Positions 53,805 to 62,368 of a stretch of DNA of 64,000 nt are shown piece by piece. This stretch comes from [Flavobacterium] thermophilum (lineage in GTDB: Bacteria; Bacillota; Bacilli; Bacillales; Anoxybacillaceae), in contig UGGS01000001.1 in NCBI GenBank assembly GCA_900450595.1, positions 558,001 through 622,000 on the forward strand, given 5' to 3'. The notes beneath the pieces are model-generated. The model ran no database searches and had not been told where the DNA came from. It was given only the letters and a program-made list of their open reading frames with translations. Position numbers and translations under genes: made by a program. How positions within the stretch are numbered: position 1 is the stretch's first letter; the number at the start of each line of letters is the position of its first letter.

Positions 53805-54407
53805 GTGAACCGACGATTATGGATGATAACGGCTGTCGGCGCGGTCTTTTTTTTGGCTGTTTGGGCAAGCGTGGCAGCCGGGGTGACAAAGGCGGCTGAC
53901 GAAGGTGGGCTGCAGCTGTTTGATTCATGGCAATGGCTCGATCCGTTTACGTTTCTCGGCAATGGGAAAACAATAGGCATCATCAGTGTGATGCTTGTCA
54001 TTGGTTTATGGTTTTTCCGCCGCGATGTCTATGGAATGGTGTTGGTTGTCGTCGCTGTTGGTGGGGGGTATGGCATCAACGAATGGATCAAGCATGTTGT
54101 GGGGCGGGAGCGCCCGCCGCATGCCGAGATCGGGGGGTTCAGTTTTCCGAGCGGCCACGCGATGATCGGGACGATTTACTTGCTGCTTTTAGCGTATTTT
54201 TTGGCGCAAACGCGCACCAAGCGTGGAGAACGGGCGGCCATTTACGGCGTGTTTGCGGCGCTGGCGCTCTTAACTGGCTTAAGCCGGTTAAGCTTGCAAG
54301 TGCATTATCCGTCTGATGTGCTTGGCGGGTTTGTGCTTGGCGGTGCTTACTTGGCGGCCTGTCTTGCTCTTTATCGGATGTGGATTCATCGAGGCGGCCG
54401 TTTGTAG
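53805..54407 (+). CDS. PAP2-family membrane phosphatase
   Basis: 200 residues, six transmembrane helices. The three catalytic motifs are KHVVGRERPP, FPSGHAM and SRLSLQVHYPSDVLGG (the two histidines and the Asp/Arg of the acid phosphatase superfamily). Likely substrates are phosphatidate, phosphatidylglycerol phosphate or undecaprenyl pyrophosphate; the sequence does not tell which. GTG start with AAGGAGTGAGTCAGA upstream. It is a single gene behind the gltAB terminator. Length and topology match the B. subtilis YodM/BcrC-like group, the closest guess being an undecaprenyl-PP phosphatase or a lipid phosphatase. Confidence 0.9.
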   Translation: MNRRLWMITAVGAVFFLAVWASVAAGVTKAADEGGLQLFDSWQWLDPFTFLGNGKTIGIISVMLVIGLWFFRRDVYGMVLVVVAVGGGYGINEWIKHVVGRERPPHAEIGGFSFPSGHAMIGTIYLLLLAYFLAQTRTKRGERAAIYGVFAALALLTGLSRLSLQVHYPSDVLGGFVLGGAYLAACLALYRMWIHRGGRL

Positions 54408-54574
54408 CTGATCATCAAAAAATCATTTTTTGCCCCATGTTGATTTGATGATGAAGCCGATTCATCGGTTTGATTTAGCGTCTGATCTTGTCGAAAAGGA
54501 GAAGAAAATCTCTTTTTCTATACTATGACGTTGTGTGGGACAATGATACAATGGGGGAAAGGAGGTGAGAAACG

Positions 54575-55153
54575 ATGAGCCAAGCCGAACTCGTGCAACT
54601 AATGGCTGAATTGCTTGACCAAAAGTTGAATCCGATCCACATGCGGCTCGATCGGATCGAAGGCGATGTCCGGGCCCTTCAAGAAGGACAAGCGCGTTTG
54701 GAAGGCGAGATCCAAGCGCTGAAAGAAGGACAGGCGCGCTTGGAAGGTGAAGTGCAGTTGTTGCAAGAGGGGCAAGCCCGCTTGGAACAGCGGCTTCACC
54801 GGGTGGAAGAGGATGTGCGCACATTAAAAGCGGACATGGACATGGTCAAAGGCGACGTGCAAACGTTGAAAGCGGACATGGACATGATCAAGGGCGACGT
54901 GCAAACGCTCAAAGAAGGGCAACAACGGCTTGAAGCGAAAGTTGAACGGGTCGAAGAAAAAGTTGACAACCTCGCAACAGAAATGCGGAGCCACTTTCGC
55001 TATATCGAGAACATGCTCCATAAGCATCAGGCCGCTCTTGACATGGCTTCGCGGCAGTTCTCTTCGCAACAGTCATCGATCAACTATTTGATCAAAAAAG
55101 TGGCAGAGCATGATATGGACATTTTCCACTTAAAAAATGATCTCCAACCATAG
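54575..55153 (+). CDS. Coiled-coil protein, second member of the family
   Basis: 192 residues, ATG behind AAAGGAGGTGAGAAACG. Residues 20-150 form an almost continuous coiled coil with repeats of the type GQARLEGE and LKADMDMVKGDVQT (14-residue units repeated two or three times). The C-terminus (SSINYLIKKVAEHDMDIFHL) matches the C-terminus of the 16-heptad protein at 24721-25491 (ITFLSNKVIEHEREIYKIK), as does the opening MSxxE. They look like two members of one length-variable family. No signal or membrane segment. Function unknown. The gene is followed 151 bases later by a large membrane protein gene. Confidence 0.8.
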   Translation: MSQAELVQLMAELLDQKLNPIHMRLDRIEGDVRALQEGQARLEGEIQALKEGQARLEGEVQLLQEGQARLEQRLHRVEEDVRTLKADMDMVKGDVQTLKADMDMIKGDVQTLKEGQQRLEAKVERVEEKVDNLATEMRSHFRYIENMLHKHQAALDMASRQFSSQQSSINYLIKKVAEHDMDIFHLKNDLQP

Positions 55154-55304
55154 TGTCCTGTACTGCAATAAAGAAAACAGTCTAAAGGGTGAGCGGCAAC
55201 TAGGAAAATACGATGGAATGAGGCGTGTTTTCACTGGTCTTCTAGACAGCTTTTTCAGCATATGCTTTATAGAGGAAAGATCTGAGTCACAGGGAGGAAG
55301 CGAT

Positions 55305-57398
55305 ATGGCGGCCCGGATCGTGAAAACGGGGTATGCGTTGGCGTTTTTGTGCATCATTGCCGGCATTGTGTATTTTTTTGCCGCCAACTGGCCGGAGATG
55401 GGGCGAGAGGCGAAAGTTGGGATCAGCATCGGCATGATGGCGGGGTTTTACATCGCAAGCGCGGCGCTTTCGGGTCGCCATCGCTTTTTAGGACGCTGGA
55501 TGCTGATTGGTGGGGTGTTGTCGTTTGGCGTAGCGCTCGCCTTGCTTGGACAAATTTACAATTCGCATGCCGATAGCTACTGGCTGTTTCTGATCTGGCT
55601 GGTGCCGACGGCGTTGTTGGCGCGGCTGACGAGAGATGCGGCGCTTTCGGTTATCGCTGTTGTGTTGTTGCAACTTGCCTGCTGGTTTTATTATTTCCCT
55701 TCCGCTTATCCCATCGAGTGGACGGAATGGGCGTCATTTGGCTGGCTGCTTTTCTTTGTTGCTGTGAACGGTGTGCTGTTTGCGGTAAGCCGCTCGCCGT
55801 GGCCGGCCCATGCCGCCTATGCGGCCATGCATGGGTGGCTGCTTGTCATGGGGGTTACCGGGTTTTCGTACGGGCGTGATGCTTGGTGGCCATATGTGCA
55901 TGCAGCGCTGCTCGCCGGGTTGCTTTATTACTTCCTTTCTGTCGCCAAACAACGCTCGTACGTCTTGGTGACGAGTTTGTTTGCCGGCTTGTTTTTGCTG
56001 ATTCAATATATCCGGTTGCTTGCCGAGCATTTTGAGACGTGGCTCCTTTTGCTCGGGTTGGCGGCGGCCGCGGCGGTTCTGTACGGCGGGATCGTGCTGC
56101 TTCGGCGGACCGGACTGTTTTCGGCCCAAACAAGGGCCGGGAAGCGGTTTTTGGCGGCGTTTCAGGCCGTTGTCACGCTGGCGGCTTCGGCGTTGGCGAC
56201 GGCGAGTCTGCTCGGCTTGTACTTGCTTTGGGCGGAATCGTGGTCGCCGTATGTGCTCTTTTTCTTTTCGATTGCAGCGTTTGTTCTTCCCGCCTCGTTC
56301 GGACGGCGTTGGAACGCGGTCGTCCGCTATACGCTGCTTGCCGTCGGTTATGGGCTTGGATTGACGGTGGCGTGGGAAGTGTCGACTGCGGTGGTGCTCG
56401 TGTATGCGGCCGGGTTAGCCCTTGGCCTTGTGCGCTCGTCAGACAGCGGGGTGCACCGGCTGACGACCATGGCGCTCACGTTTTATTTGGCGGCAGCGCT
56501 CGGTTCGATCATGGATGAAGGACGGTTTGTGCTGCTGGCGCTTGCTTTGTGCAACGGCGGGCTGTATGCATACGGGCGGTGGAGAGGCAAGCCGCATCTT
56601 ACCGCGCTGATCTTGGCGCTCGGAGCGCTCGGGATTGCGACAAGCATGGATGTGTTTGCCGCTGACGGAGTATACATCGCCGCCAATATTGCCATGCTCG
56701 CCGCACTTGCGTTTTTCCTGTTCCAAGGGCGGCGGCTGGAGCGGAAGGCCGCTTGGGTGTACACAGTGCTGTATCTCATGCTGAAATATTATGAATTGGC
56801 GTGGAATTTGCTTCATAAATCGGTCAGTTTGCTGGCGGCCGGGCTGTTGTTGCTTGTTTGGGCGGTGTGGCTTGAAAAACGGGACGGATGGATGCGGGAT
56901 GAAGGAGCGCGCTGGCGCTTCGGTGCTTCCTTTCTTGTGTTTGCCGTCATTGTTGCCCAATTTTCGTTCGCCGGCTATACCTTTTGGCAGAAAGAGCGTC
57001 TGTTGCAACATGGACATGTCGTCAAGCTCGAACTGGAACCGGTGGATCCGCGTTCGGTGCTGCAGGGGGACTATATCCGGCTGCGTTACGACATTTCCAC
57101 GGTCCGGTCGCTCGACGGAAGCGGGCGCGTGCAAGTTGTGCTGCGAAAAGGGCCGGACGGGGTGCACCGCTTTGCCGGGATATATGCCGTTAATGGCGAA
57201 AAACAGCCTGGATATACAGAGCAGCAAGGGGACATTTTGATCAGCGGCACTTTCCATGGCACGCAAGTCGTATACGGGATCGAATCATATTTTGTGCCAG
57301 AAAAAACAGGAATGCAATGGCAGGAAAACGCCCGTTTCGCTTATGTGCGCGTGAGCGAAAACGGCGATGCGCTGCTCGAGGCGATCAGCGCTGAATAA
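55305..57398 (+). CDS. DUF2157/GDYXXLXY membrane protein
   Basis: 697 residues with about 17-20 transmembrane helices. The N-terminal DUF2157-like part is ALAFLCIIAGIVYFFAANWP; a DUF4401-like middle follows. A soluble C-terminal domain has the family's name motif, QGDYIRLRYDISTV. I chose the ATG at 55305 because GGGAGGAAGCGAT precedes it. In other bacteria the DUF2157, DUF4401 and GDYXXLXY parts are often separate neighbouring genes; here they form one chain. No transport or enzyme activity is known for the family. It sits between the coiled-coil protein and a secreted acylase-like enzyme. Confidence 0.85.
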   Translation: MAARIVKTGYALAFLCIIAGIVYFFAANWPEMGREAKVGISIGMMAGFYIASAALSGRHRFLGRWMLIGGVLSFGVALALLGQIYNSHADSYWLFLIWLVPTALLARLTRDAALSVIAVVLLQLACWFYYFPSAYPIEWTEWASFGWLLFFVAVNGVLFAVSRSPWPAHAAYAAMHGWLLVMGVTGFSYGRDAWWPYVHAALLAGLLYYFLSVAKQRSYVLVTSLFAGLFLLIQYIRLLAEHFETWLLLLGLAAAAAVLYGGIVLLRRTGLFSAQTRAGKRFLAAFQAVVTLAASALATASLLGLYLLWAESWSPYVLFFFSIAAFVLPASFGRRWNAVVRYTLLAVGYGLGLTVAWEVSTAVVLVYAAGLALGLVRSSDSGVHRLTTMALTFYLAAALGSIMDEGRFVLLALALCNGGLYAYGRWRGKPHLTALILALGALGIATSMDVFAADGVYIAANIAMLAALAFFLFQGRRLERKAAWVYTVLYLMLKYYELAWNLLHKSVSLLAAGLLLLVWAVWLEKRDGWMRDEGARWRFGASFLVFAVIVAQFSFAGYTFWQKERLLQHGHVVKLELEPVDPRSVLQGDYIRLRYDISTVRSLDGSGRVQVVLRKGPDGVHRFAGIYAVNGEKQPGYTEQQGDILISGTFHGTQVVYGIESYFVPEKTGMQWQENARFAYVRVSENGDALLEAISAE

Positions 57399-57511
57399 GG
57401 GTGGGGGAGCGGGTGCCGGTGTAGGCCCCGCTGTTTTATCAAGCAGATTTTTTGGTAAAAAAGGGCTGTTCATTTTTGAATGATCATAGACTTTTAGAAG
57501 GGGGTGAACGA

Positions 57512-59908
57512 ATGGAAACGGTTGTTCATGCACCGCAGAAAAAGAAGCGATGGAAACGGCTCGCATGGCAGGCCGTGGCGCTCGCCGTGATCGCGTTTGT
57601 TGGCATCGGCCTTTTTGCAAACGCTTACATAAATCGTTCGTTGCCAATGACGGAAGGCGAGCTCACAGTTCCAGGGTTGCTTGATGAGGTGCGCGTGGTT
57701 CGCGACGCTGACGGCGTTCCCCACATTTTGTCGAAAAATGAGCACGATTTGTTTTTTTCTCAAGGGTTTGTGCAGGCGCAAGATCGGCTGTTTCAAATGG
57801 ATTTAAGCCGCCGCCAGGCATCGGGGCAGCTGAGCGAGGTGGTGGGCGATGCCACCATCGAACGCGACAAGTTTTTCCGCACTCTTGGATTGCGCCGCGC
57901 GGCCGAGGCGTCGTATGACATGTACTCGGACGAAGCGAAACGAGTGCTTGAGGCGTTTGCCCAAGGAGTCAACGCGTATATCGCATTGGCCAAACAAACC
58001 GGCAAACTGCCGCTCGAATTTCGGCTGCTCAGCTATGAGCCAGCGCCATGGACGCCAGTTGACTCATTGGCTATTGGCAAATATATGGCGTTTGACCTCG
58101 GCGGCCATTGGGAAGGGCAGGCATTTCGCTATTGGGCGCTTAGGCACTTGCCAAAAGAAAAGGCGTACGATCTGTTTCCTTCGTATCCGAAAGAGGCACC
58201 GACGATTTTGCCAGCGTATGAACAGGTGCATATCGATGTGGAACGGGTGTTTGCTGCAGCGGTTTTGCCGTCCGAGTGGAACGGAAGCAACAATTGGGTG
58301 TTAAGCGGCCGGAAAACGAAAAGCGGACAGCCGATGCTGGCGAACGATCCGCATTTGTCGCTGTCCACGCCATCCATTTGGTACCAAATGCATTTAAAAG
58401 CGCCGACCGTCAATGTGAGCGGCGTCATCTTTGCCGGCGTCCCCGGCATCATTATCGGGCATAACAACGATATTGCCTGGGGAGTGACGAACACCGGACC
58501 CGATGTGCAAGATTTGTATATTGAGAAACGGAACCCGGCCAACAAGCGGCAATTTTTGTACAATGGCCGATGGGAAGAGGCCAAAGTCATAGAAGAGCCG
58601 ATTCGGGTGAAAGGTGGAAAAACCATCCCGTACAAGGTGACGGTGACACGGCACGGTCCGGTCATTTCTGAATTCGCGTCCCCGGCTGATGGAGATGCGG
58701 TATTCGCTTTGCGGTGGACAGCGCTCGATCCGTCAACCGAACTGCAGGCTGTGCTGGAAATGAACAAGGCGAAAAATTGGGGGCAGTTTGAACGGGCGCT
58801 CGAACACTTCCATGCGCCGACGCAAAATTTCGTTTTCGCGGCGAAAGATGGGACGATTGCGTACAAGGCGAACGGAAAAATTCCGATCCGCAAAAAGGGA
58901 AACGGACTTCTTCCTGTTCCGGGCTGGACGGATGAGTATGAGTGGATCGGCTTCATTCCGTTTGATCGCCTCCCGCGTGTCATCAATCCGAAGGAAGGAT
59001 TTATTGCCACGGCCAACAATAAAGTGATCGGCGACAGCTATCCGTACCATTTAAGCCACCATTGGGCCCAGCCGTACCGCTACATGCGGATCGCCGGGAT
59101 GCTGCAAAGCAAAGATGACTGGACGCTCGAAGAGATGCAGAAGCTGCAAATGGATCAAATGAACTTATGGGCAAAAGAGTTTGTCCCGCTTTTGCTTGAG
59201 CAAGTGGCGGGCGAGCCGCTTTCCGAGCAGGCGAAGGCGGCCCTTAGTGAGTTGCGGCGGTGGGATTTCGTCGACCGCAAGGATGAAGCGGCTCCGCTCA
59301 TTTTCCATCACTGGATGGCGGCAATCGCCGACGTCCTTTTTGACGATGACATTCCGCCGGCGGTCGATCGGCTGTTTGAAGGGAAAAAGAGCATCGTTGA
59401 TGAGCTGCTGAGGCGGGCGGCCAAAGGAGACGTCTCGCCATGGTTTGCGGATCAAGGCGGTGTTTCCCGCGTGCTCGCAACGGCGCTTGATCGCACAGTC
59501 CGCCAATTGATTGACAAATATGGGAATGACCCAGAAAAGTGGAAGTGGGGAGACGATCATCGGCTGTTTTTTGCCCACCCGTTATCGAACGCCTCGCCTG
59601 TGCTGCAGTTTTTCTTTAACCGCGAGCAGCCGATCCCGGTCGGCGGCAGCGATGTCACCGTGCAGGCGGCGAGTTATACAAAGGATGGCATCGTCAATCA
59701 TGGCGCTTCTTGGCGATTTGTCATCGATGTGGCGGACATCGGGCACGGATGGCACATTGTCGGCCCCGGCCAGGCCGGCCATTTCCGCAGCCCGTGGTAT
59801 CATGACCAAATCGACGACTGGGTCAACGGGACGTACCATGTGACAAGTTTAGGAAAAGTCAAGGGCAGCACATTGCGGTTGCGGCCGAAACAAGTGGTGG
59901 CGAAATAA
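57512..59908 (+). CDS. Penicillin acylase-family (Ntn) hydrolase, membrane-anchored
   Basis: 798 residues. One N-terminal membrane segment (WQAVALAVIAFVGIGLFANA) acts as signal or anchor, so the enzyme works outside the cell. The family matures by self-cleavage; the nucleophile should be Ser259 in SEWNGSNNWVLSG, which splits the chain into an alpha part and a beta part of about 540 residues. MLANDPHLSLSTPSIWYQ and GIIIGHNNDIAWGVTNTGPD are conserved substrate-pocket regions. Natural substrates may be N-acyl-homoserine lactones or other amides; the sequence does not decide. ATG behind GAAGGGGGTGAACGA. Confidence 0.9.
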   Translation: METVVHAPQKKKRWKRLAWQAVALAVIAFVGIGLFANAYINRSLPMTEGELTVPGLLDEVRVVRDADGVPHILSKNEHDLFFSQGFVQAQDRLFQMDLSRRQASGQLSEVVGDATIERDKFFRTLGLRRAAEASYDMYSDEAKRVLEAFAQGVNAYIALAKQTGKLPLEFRLLSYEPAPWTPVDSLAIGKYMAFDLGGHWEGQAFRYWALRHLPKEKAYDLFPSYPKEAPTILPAYEQVHIDVERVFAAAVLPSEWNGSNNWVLSGRKTKSGQPMLANDPHLSLSTPSIWYQMHLKAPTVNVSGVIFAGVPGIIIGHNNDIAWGVTNTGPDVQDLYIEKRNPANKRQFLYNGRWEEAKVIEEPIRVKGGKTIPYKVTVTRHGPVISEFASPADGDAVFALRWTALDPSTELQAVLEMNKAKNWGQFERALEHFHAPTQNFVFAAKDGTIAYKANGKIPIRKKGNGLLPVPGWTDEYEWIGFIPFDRLPRVINPKEGFIATANNKVIGDSYPYHLSHHWAQPYRYMRIAGMLQSKDDWTLEEMQKLQMDQMNLWAKEFVPLLLEQVAGEPLSEQAKAALSELRRWDFVDRKDEAAPLIFHHWMAAIADVLFDDDIPPAVDRLFEGKKSIVDELLRRAAKGDVSPWFADQGGVSRVLATALDRTVRQLIDKYGNDPEKWKWGDDHRLFFAHPLSNASPVLQFFFNREQPIPVGGSDVTVQAASYTKDGIVNHGASWRFVIDVADIGHGWHIVGPGQAGHFRSPWYHDQIDDWVNGTYHVTSLGKVKGSTLRLRPKQVVAK

Positions 59909-59919
59909 GGCGGGGGAGG

Positions 59920-60792
59920 CTACTCCCCCGCATACCGTTCCAACACGCGGTCAACCGCGCTGCCGTATGTTTCGCCGAATAAATGGAGATGAACGAGCAA
60001 GTAAAACAGCTGGTAGAGCGGTTTTCGGTCATGATAATCAGCCGAGAGCGGCATAAGCTCGCGATAGCTCTCATAAAACCGGACTGGGAAGCCGCCAAAC
60101 AGCTCGGTAAACGCGATCTCAAACTCATGATGGCCATATAAAACAGACGGATCGATCAAATACGGCACTCCGTCTGGTCCTGGAATCCAGTTGCCGCTCC
60201 ATAAATCGCCATGCAAAAGCGACGGAAAACAGTCATCCGGGAGCCATTGGTCAAGCCGCTCGAGCAGCCATTCGAGACGTTTGCGCCGCTTGACGGGCAG
60301 GAGGCCTCTCTCCGCCGCTCGCGTTATTTGTGGTCTAAGGCGGGCGTCGCGGTAATAGTCGGTCCAGCGGCCGTACCAGCCGTTGCGCTGCGGCAGCATG
60401 CCGATATAGGTATCGCGGTCAAGCCCGAACGCCGGTCCGCGGCATTGATGGAGGCGGGCAAGGCCGCGGCCGAGCTGTTCGGCCGTCTGTTCCGTTTCTG
60501 TTCCTTCGATCCACTCCAAGACGAGCCAGCCCCAGCCGTCCGCTTCCCCGAAGCCGAAGGTATGCGGAACGTTGATGGCGCGTGCTTGCCTGATCAGCTC
60601 GAGGCCCATCTGTTCGGCAGCGAAAAATCCACTCGGCGGGAAACGTTGCATTTTGATAAAGTACGTTTGTTTGCCGCTTTGGACGCGATAGACGTCATTG
60701 ATGTCGCCGCCTGATACGCGGCGCCAATGGCGGATGTGGGAGTGGTCGCCGATCGATTCGAGCGCCATTTGCAACATCGTTTCTTTGGTCAT
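59920..60792 (-). CDS. Fructosamine kinase-family protein
   Basis: 290 residues. Phosphorylates ketosamines (fructosamine, ribulosamine) on glycated amines, so that the adduct breaks down and the protein is repaired. The kinase-like fold shows GGDINDVYRVQSGKQTYFIK, the catalytic loop LLHGDLWSGNWIPG and the metal-binding region YLIDPSVLYGHHEFEIAF. The gene start overlaps the stop of the sirtuin gene by four bases (ATGA), so the two are translationally coupled. Such genes are widespread in thermophilic bacteria, where glycation is faster. Substrate preference is not readable. Confidence 0.9.
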   Translation of the reverse strand: MTKETMLQMALESIGDHSHIRHWRRVSGGDINDVYRVQSGKQTYFIKMQRFPPSGFFAAEQMGLELIRQARAINVPHTFGFGEADGWGWLVLEWIEGTETEQTAEQLGRGLARLHQCRGPAFGLDRDTYIGMLPQRNGWYGRWTDYYRDARLRPQITRAAERGLLPVKRRKRLEWLLERLDQWLPDDCFPSLLHGDLWSGNWIPGPDGVPYLIDPSVLYGHHEFEIAFTELFGGFPVRFYESYRELMPLSADYHDRKPLYQLFYLLVHLHLFGETYGSAVDRVLERYAGE

Positions 60793-61517
60793 GGATCCAC
60801 CTCCGCCAACTGCTCATTGAGCTCGTTCAGCACTTCACCGATTTTTCGCTGATGGATGACAGCATCGGCGAGATCGTCCAAGTCAGTCGGCTCCCAATTG
60901 ATGATGACAAGCTTCGCACCGTTTCGTTTGGCGACAAGCGGCAGTTGATTGGCCGGCGACACTTGCAGGGAGGAGCCAAGCACGAGGAATAGATCAGCCT
61001 GTTGGGCAGCCTCCCATGCTTCCGTGATGGCTTTCTCCGGCAATGGCTCGCCAAACAACACGACCGACGGGCGCAAAACTCCGCCGCATTCGCACGTCAG
61101 CACACCGTGCAAATAGACAAAGCTGGGTTTTGACTCCCCGCACCGCTGACAATGGACGGTGCGGAGCGAGCCATGAAGTTCGATGACGCGTCGGCTTCCC
61201 GCTTCTTGATGAAAGCCATCGACATTTTGCGTTACAATCGTCTGCACGATCCCGCGCCGCTCCCAATCGGCCAACAAGCGGTGTCCGTCGTGCGGCTGGC
61301 ACTGTTGCAACGTGCGGATGCGATATTGGTAAAACTCGACGAACGATTCACGGCGATGGTACAGCGCATCGATGGTAGCGAGTTCGCTCGGATTGAAACG
61401 CGCCCACAGCCCGGTGCGCGGCGAACGGAAATCGGGCAGCCCGCTTTCCGTTGACATGCCGGCGCCGGTCAGCACGACGGTGTGGCGCGAGGCGGCCAGC
61501 CATGAGGTGATGGTCAT
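60789..61517 (-). CDS. cobB: NAD-dependent protein deacylase (sirtuin)
   Basis: 242 residues, class III/U type bacterial sirtuin. Markers are VVLTGAGMSTESGLPDFRSP (NAD loop), TQNVDGFHQEAGS with the catalytic His in VIELHGSL, the zinc cysteines VHCQRCGES and CECGG, and VLGSSLQVSPANQLP. It removes acetyl or other acyl groups from lysines. AAGGAGGGAAACAG supplies the ribosome site. It is the first gene of a two-gene operon with a fructosamine kinase and is divergent from a DJ-1/PfpI gene, an arrangement that suggests care of modified lysines and amines. Confidence 0.94.
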   Translation of the reverse strand: MTITSWLAASRHTVVLTGAGMSTESGLPDFRSPRTGLWARFNPSELATIDALYHRRESFVEFYQYRIRTLQQCQPHDGHRLLADWERRGIVQTIVTQNVDGFHQEAGSRRVIELHGSLRTVHCQRCGESKPSFVYLHGVLTCECGGVLRPSVVLFGEPLPEKAITEAWEAAQQADLFLVLGSSLQVSPANQLPLVAKRNGAKLVIINWEPTDLDDLADAVIHQRKIGEVLNELNEQLAEVDP

Positions 61518-61661
61518 TCTGTTTCCCTCCTTACTGTCGCAACCATAGCGACTCTCATTTCTGATGCTTCATCTCTTTCCACCAATCATTTTACTTTTCC
61601 TTTTCACTCGTTTCCAGTATGATAGAAATGAAAGAAAAAATGGACAAGGAGGCGGGAATCC

Positions 61662-62213
61662 ATGAGCAAAAAAGTGCTGATCATCACGGGTGATGCTGTT
61701 GATGCGCTGGAGGTGTATTATCCGTATTATCGTTTGTTGGAGGAAGGGCATGACGTAACGATTGCCGCGCCGAAGAAAAAGAAACTGCACACCGTTGTCC
61801 ATGATTTTGTCGACTGGGATACGTATGTGGAAAAACAAGGCTATTTGATCGACGCCCATGCGTCGTTCGCCGAAGTCGATCCGGCGCAATACGACGGATT
61901 GGTCATTCCGGGCGGGCGGGCGCCGGAATACATTCGCCTTGATGAAAACGTGCAGCGCATCGTTCGCCATTTCTTTGAGGCGAATAAGCCGATTGCCGCC
62001 ATTTGCCACGCCTCGCTCATTTTTGAAACAATGCCGGATTTGCTGAAAGGACGGAGTTTGACAGCGTATATTGCCTGCAAACCCGGTGTCGAAGCGCTCG
62101 GAGCAACGTATGTGTCTGACAATACGGTCCATGTTGACGGCAACCTTGTCTCCGCCCATGCGTGGCCGGATTTGCCGGCGTTTATGCGTGAGTTCCTTCG
62201 ATTGCTCCAATAG
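61662..62213 (+). CDS. DJ-1/PfpI-family protein
   Basis: 183 residues. The fold and active site of the DJ-1/PfpI/YhbO group are clear: the acidic residue in GDAVDALEVYYPYYRLLEEG, and the nucleophile elbow Cys in IAAICHASLIFE. GLVIPGGRAPEYIRLDE is also typical. Proposed activities are glyoxalase III-like, protein deglycase or intracellular peptidase; deglycase activity is disputed in the literature. AAGGAGGCGGGAATCC lies upstream. It is divergent from the sirtuin and fructosamine-kinase operon, and all three could deal with carbonyl or acyl damage. Confidence 0.92.
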   Translation: MSKKVLIITGDAVDALEVYYPYYRLLEEGHDVTIAAPKKKKLHTVVHDFVDWDTYVEKQGYLIDAHASFAEVDPAQYDGLVIPGGRAPEYIRLDENVQRIVRHFFEANKPIAAICHASLIFETMPDLLKGRSLTAYIACKPGVEALGATYVSDNTVHVDGNLVSAHAWPDLPAFMREFLRLLQ

Positions 62214-62218
62214 CCAAA

Positions 62219-62252
62219 AAGCGGTCTCCCTTTGGGTGAGGGGAGACCGCTT
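62219..62252 (-). terminator. Terminator of the EamA gene
   Basis: AAGCGGTCTCCC/GGGAGACCGCTT is a perfect 12-bp stem. The T tract lies on the minus strand (CTTTTTGG), so it ends transcription coming from the EamA gene, although it is placed next to the DJ-1 stop. Confidence 0.75.
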
Positions 62253-62310
62253 GTGCATGCAACAGGGTTTTGGGTGCGGCGGGCGGCGCTGTTTTTCATG
62301 GCTAAAGGTT

Positions 62311-62338
62311 CCCGCTTGTGATGGCGGGTTTTATTTTT
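62311..62338 (+). terminator. Terminator of the DJ-1/PfpI gene
   Basis: CCCGC/GCGGG short stem followed by TTTTATTTTT on the plus strand. With the minus-strand terminator at 62219 it makes a crossed pair, each terminator lying near the other gene's end. Confidence 0.6.
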
Positions 62339-62368
62339 GATGATGCTGTCCGCCAAACGGCCCGGCCG

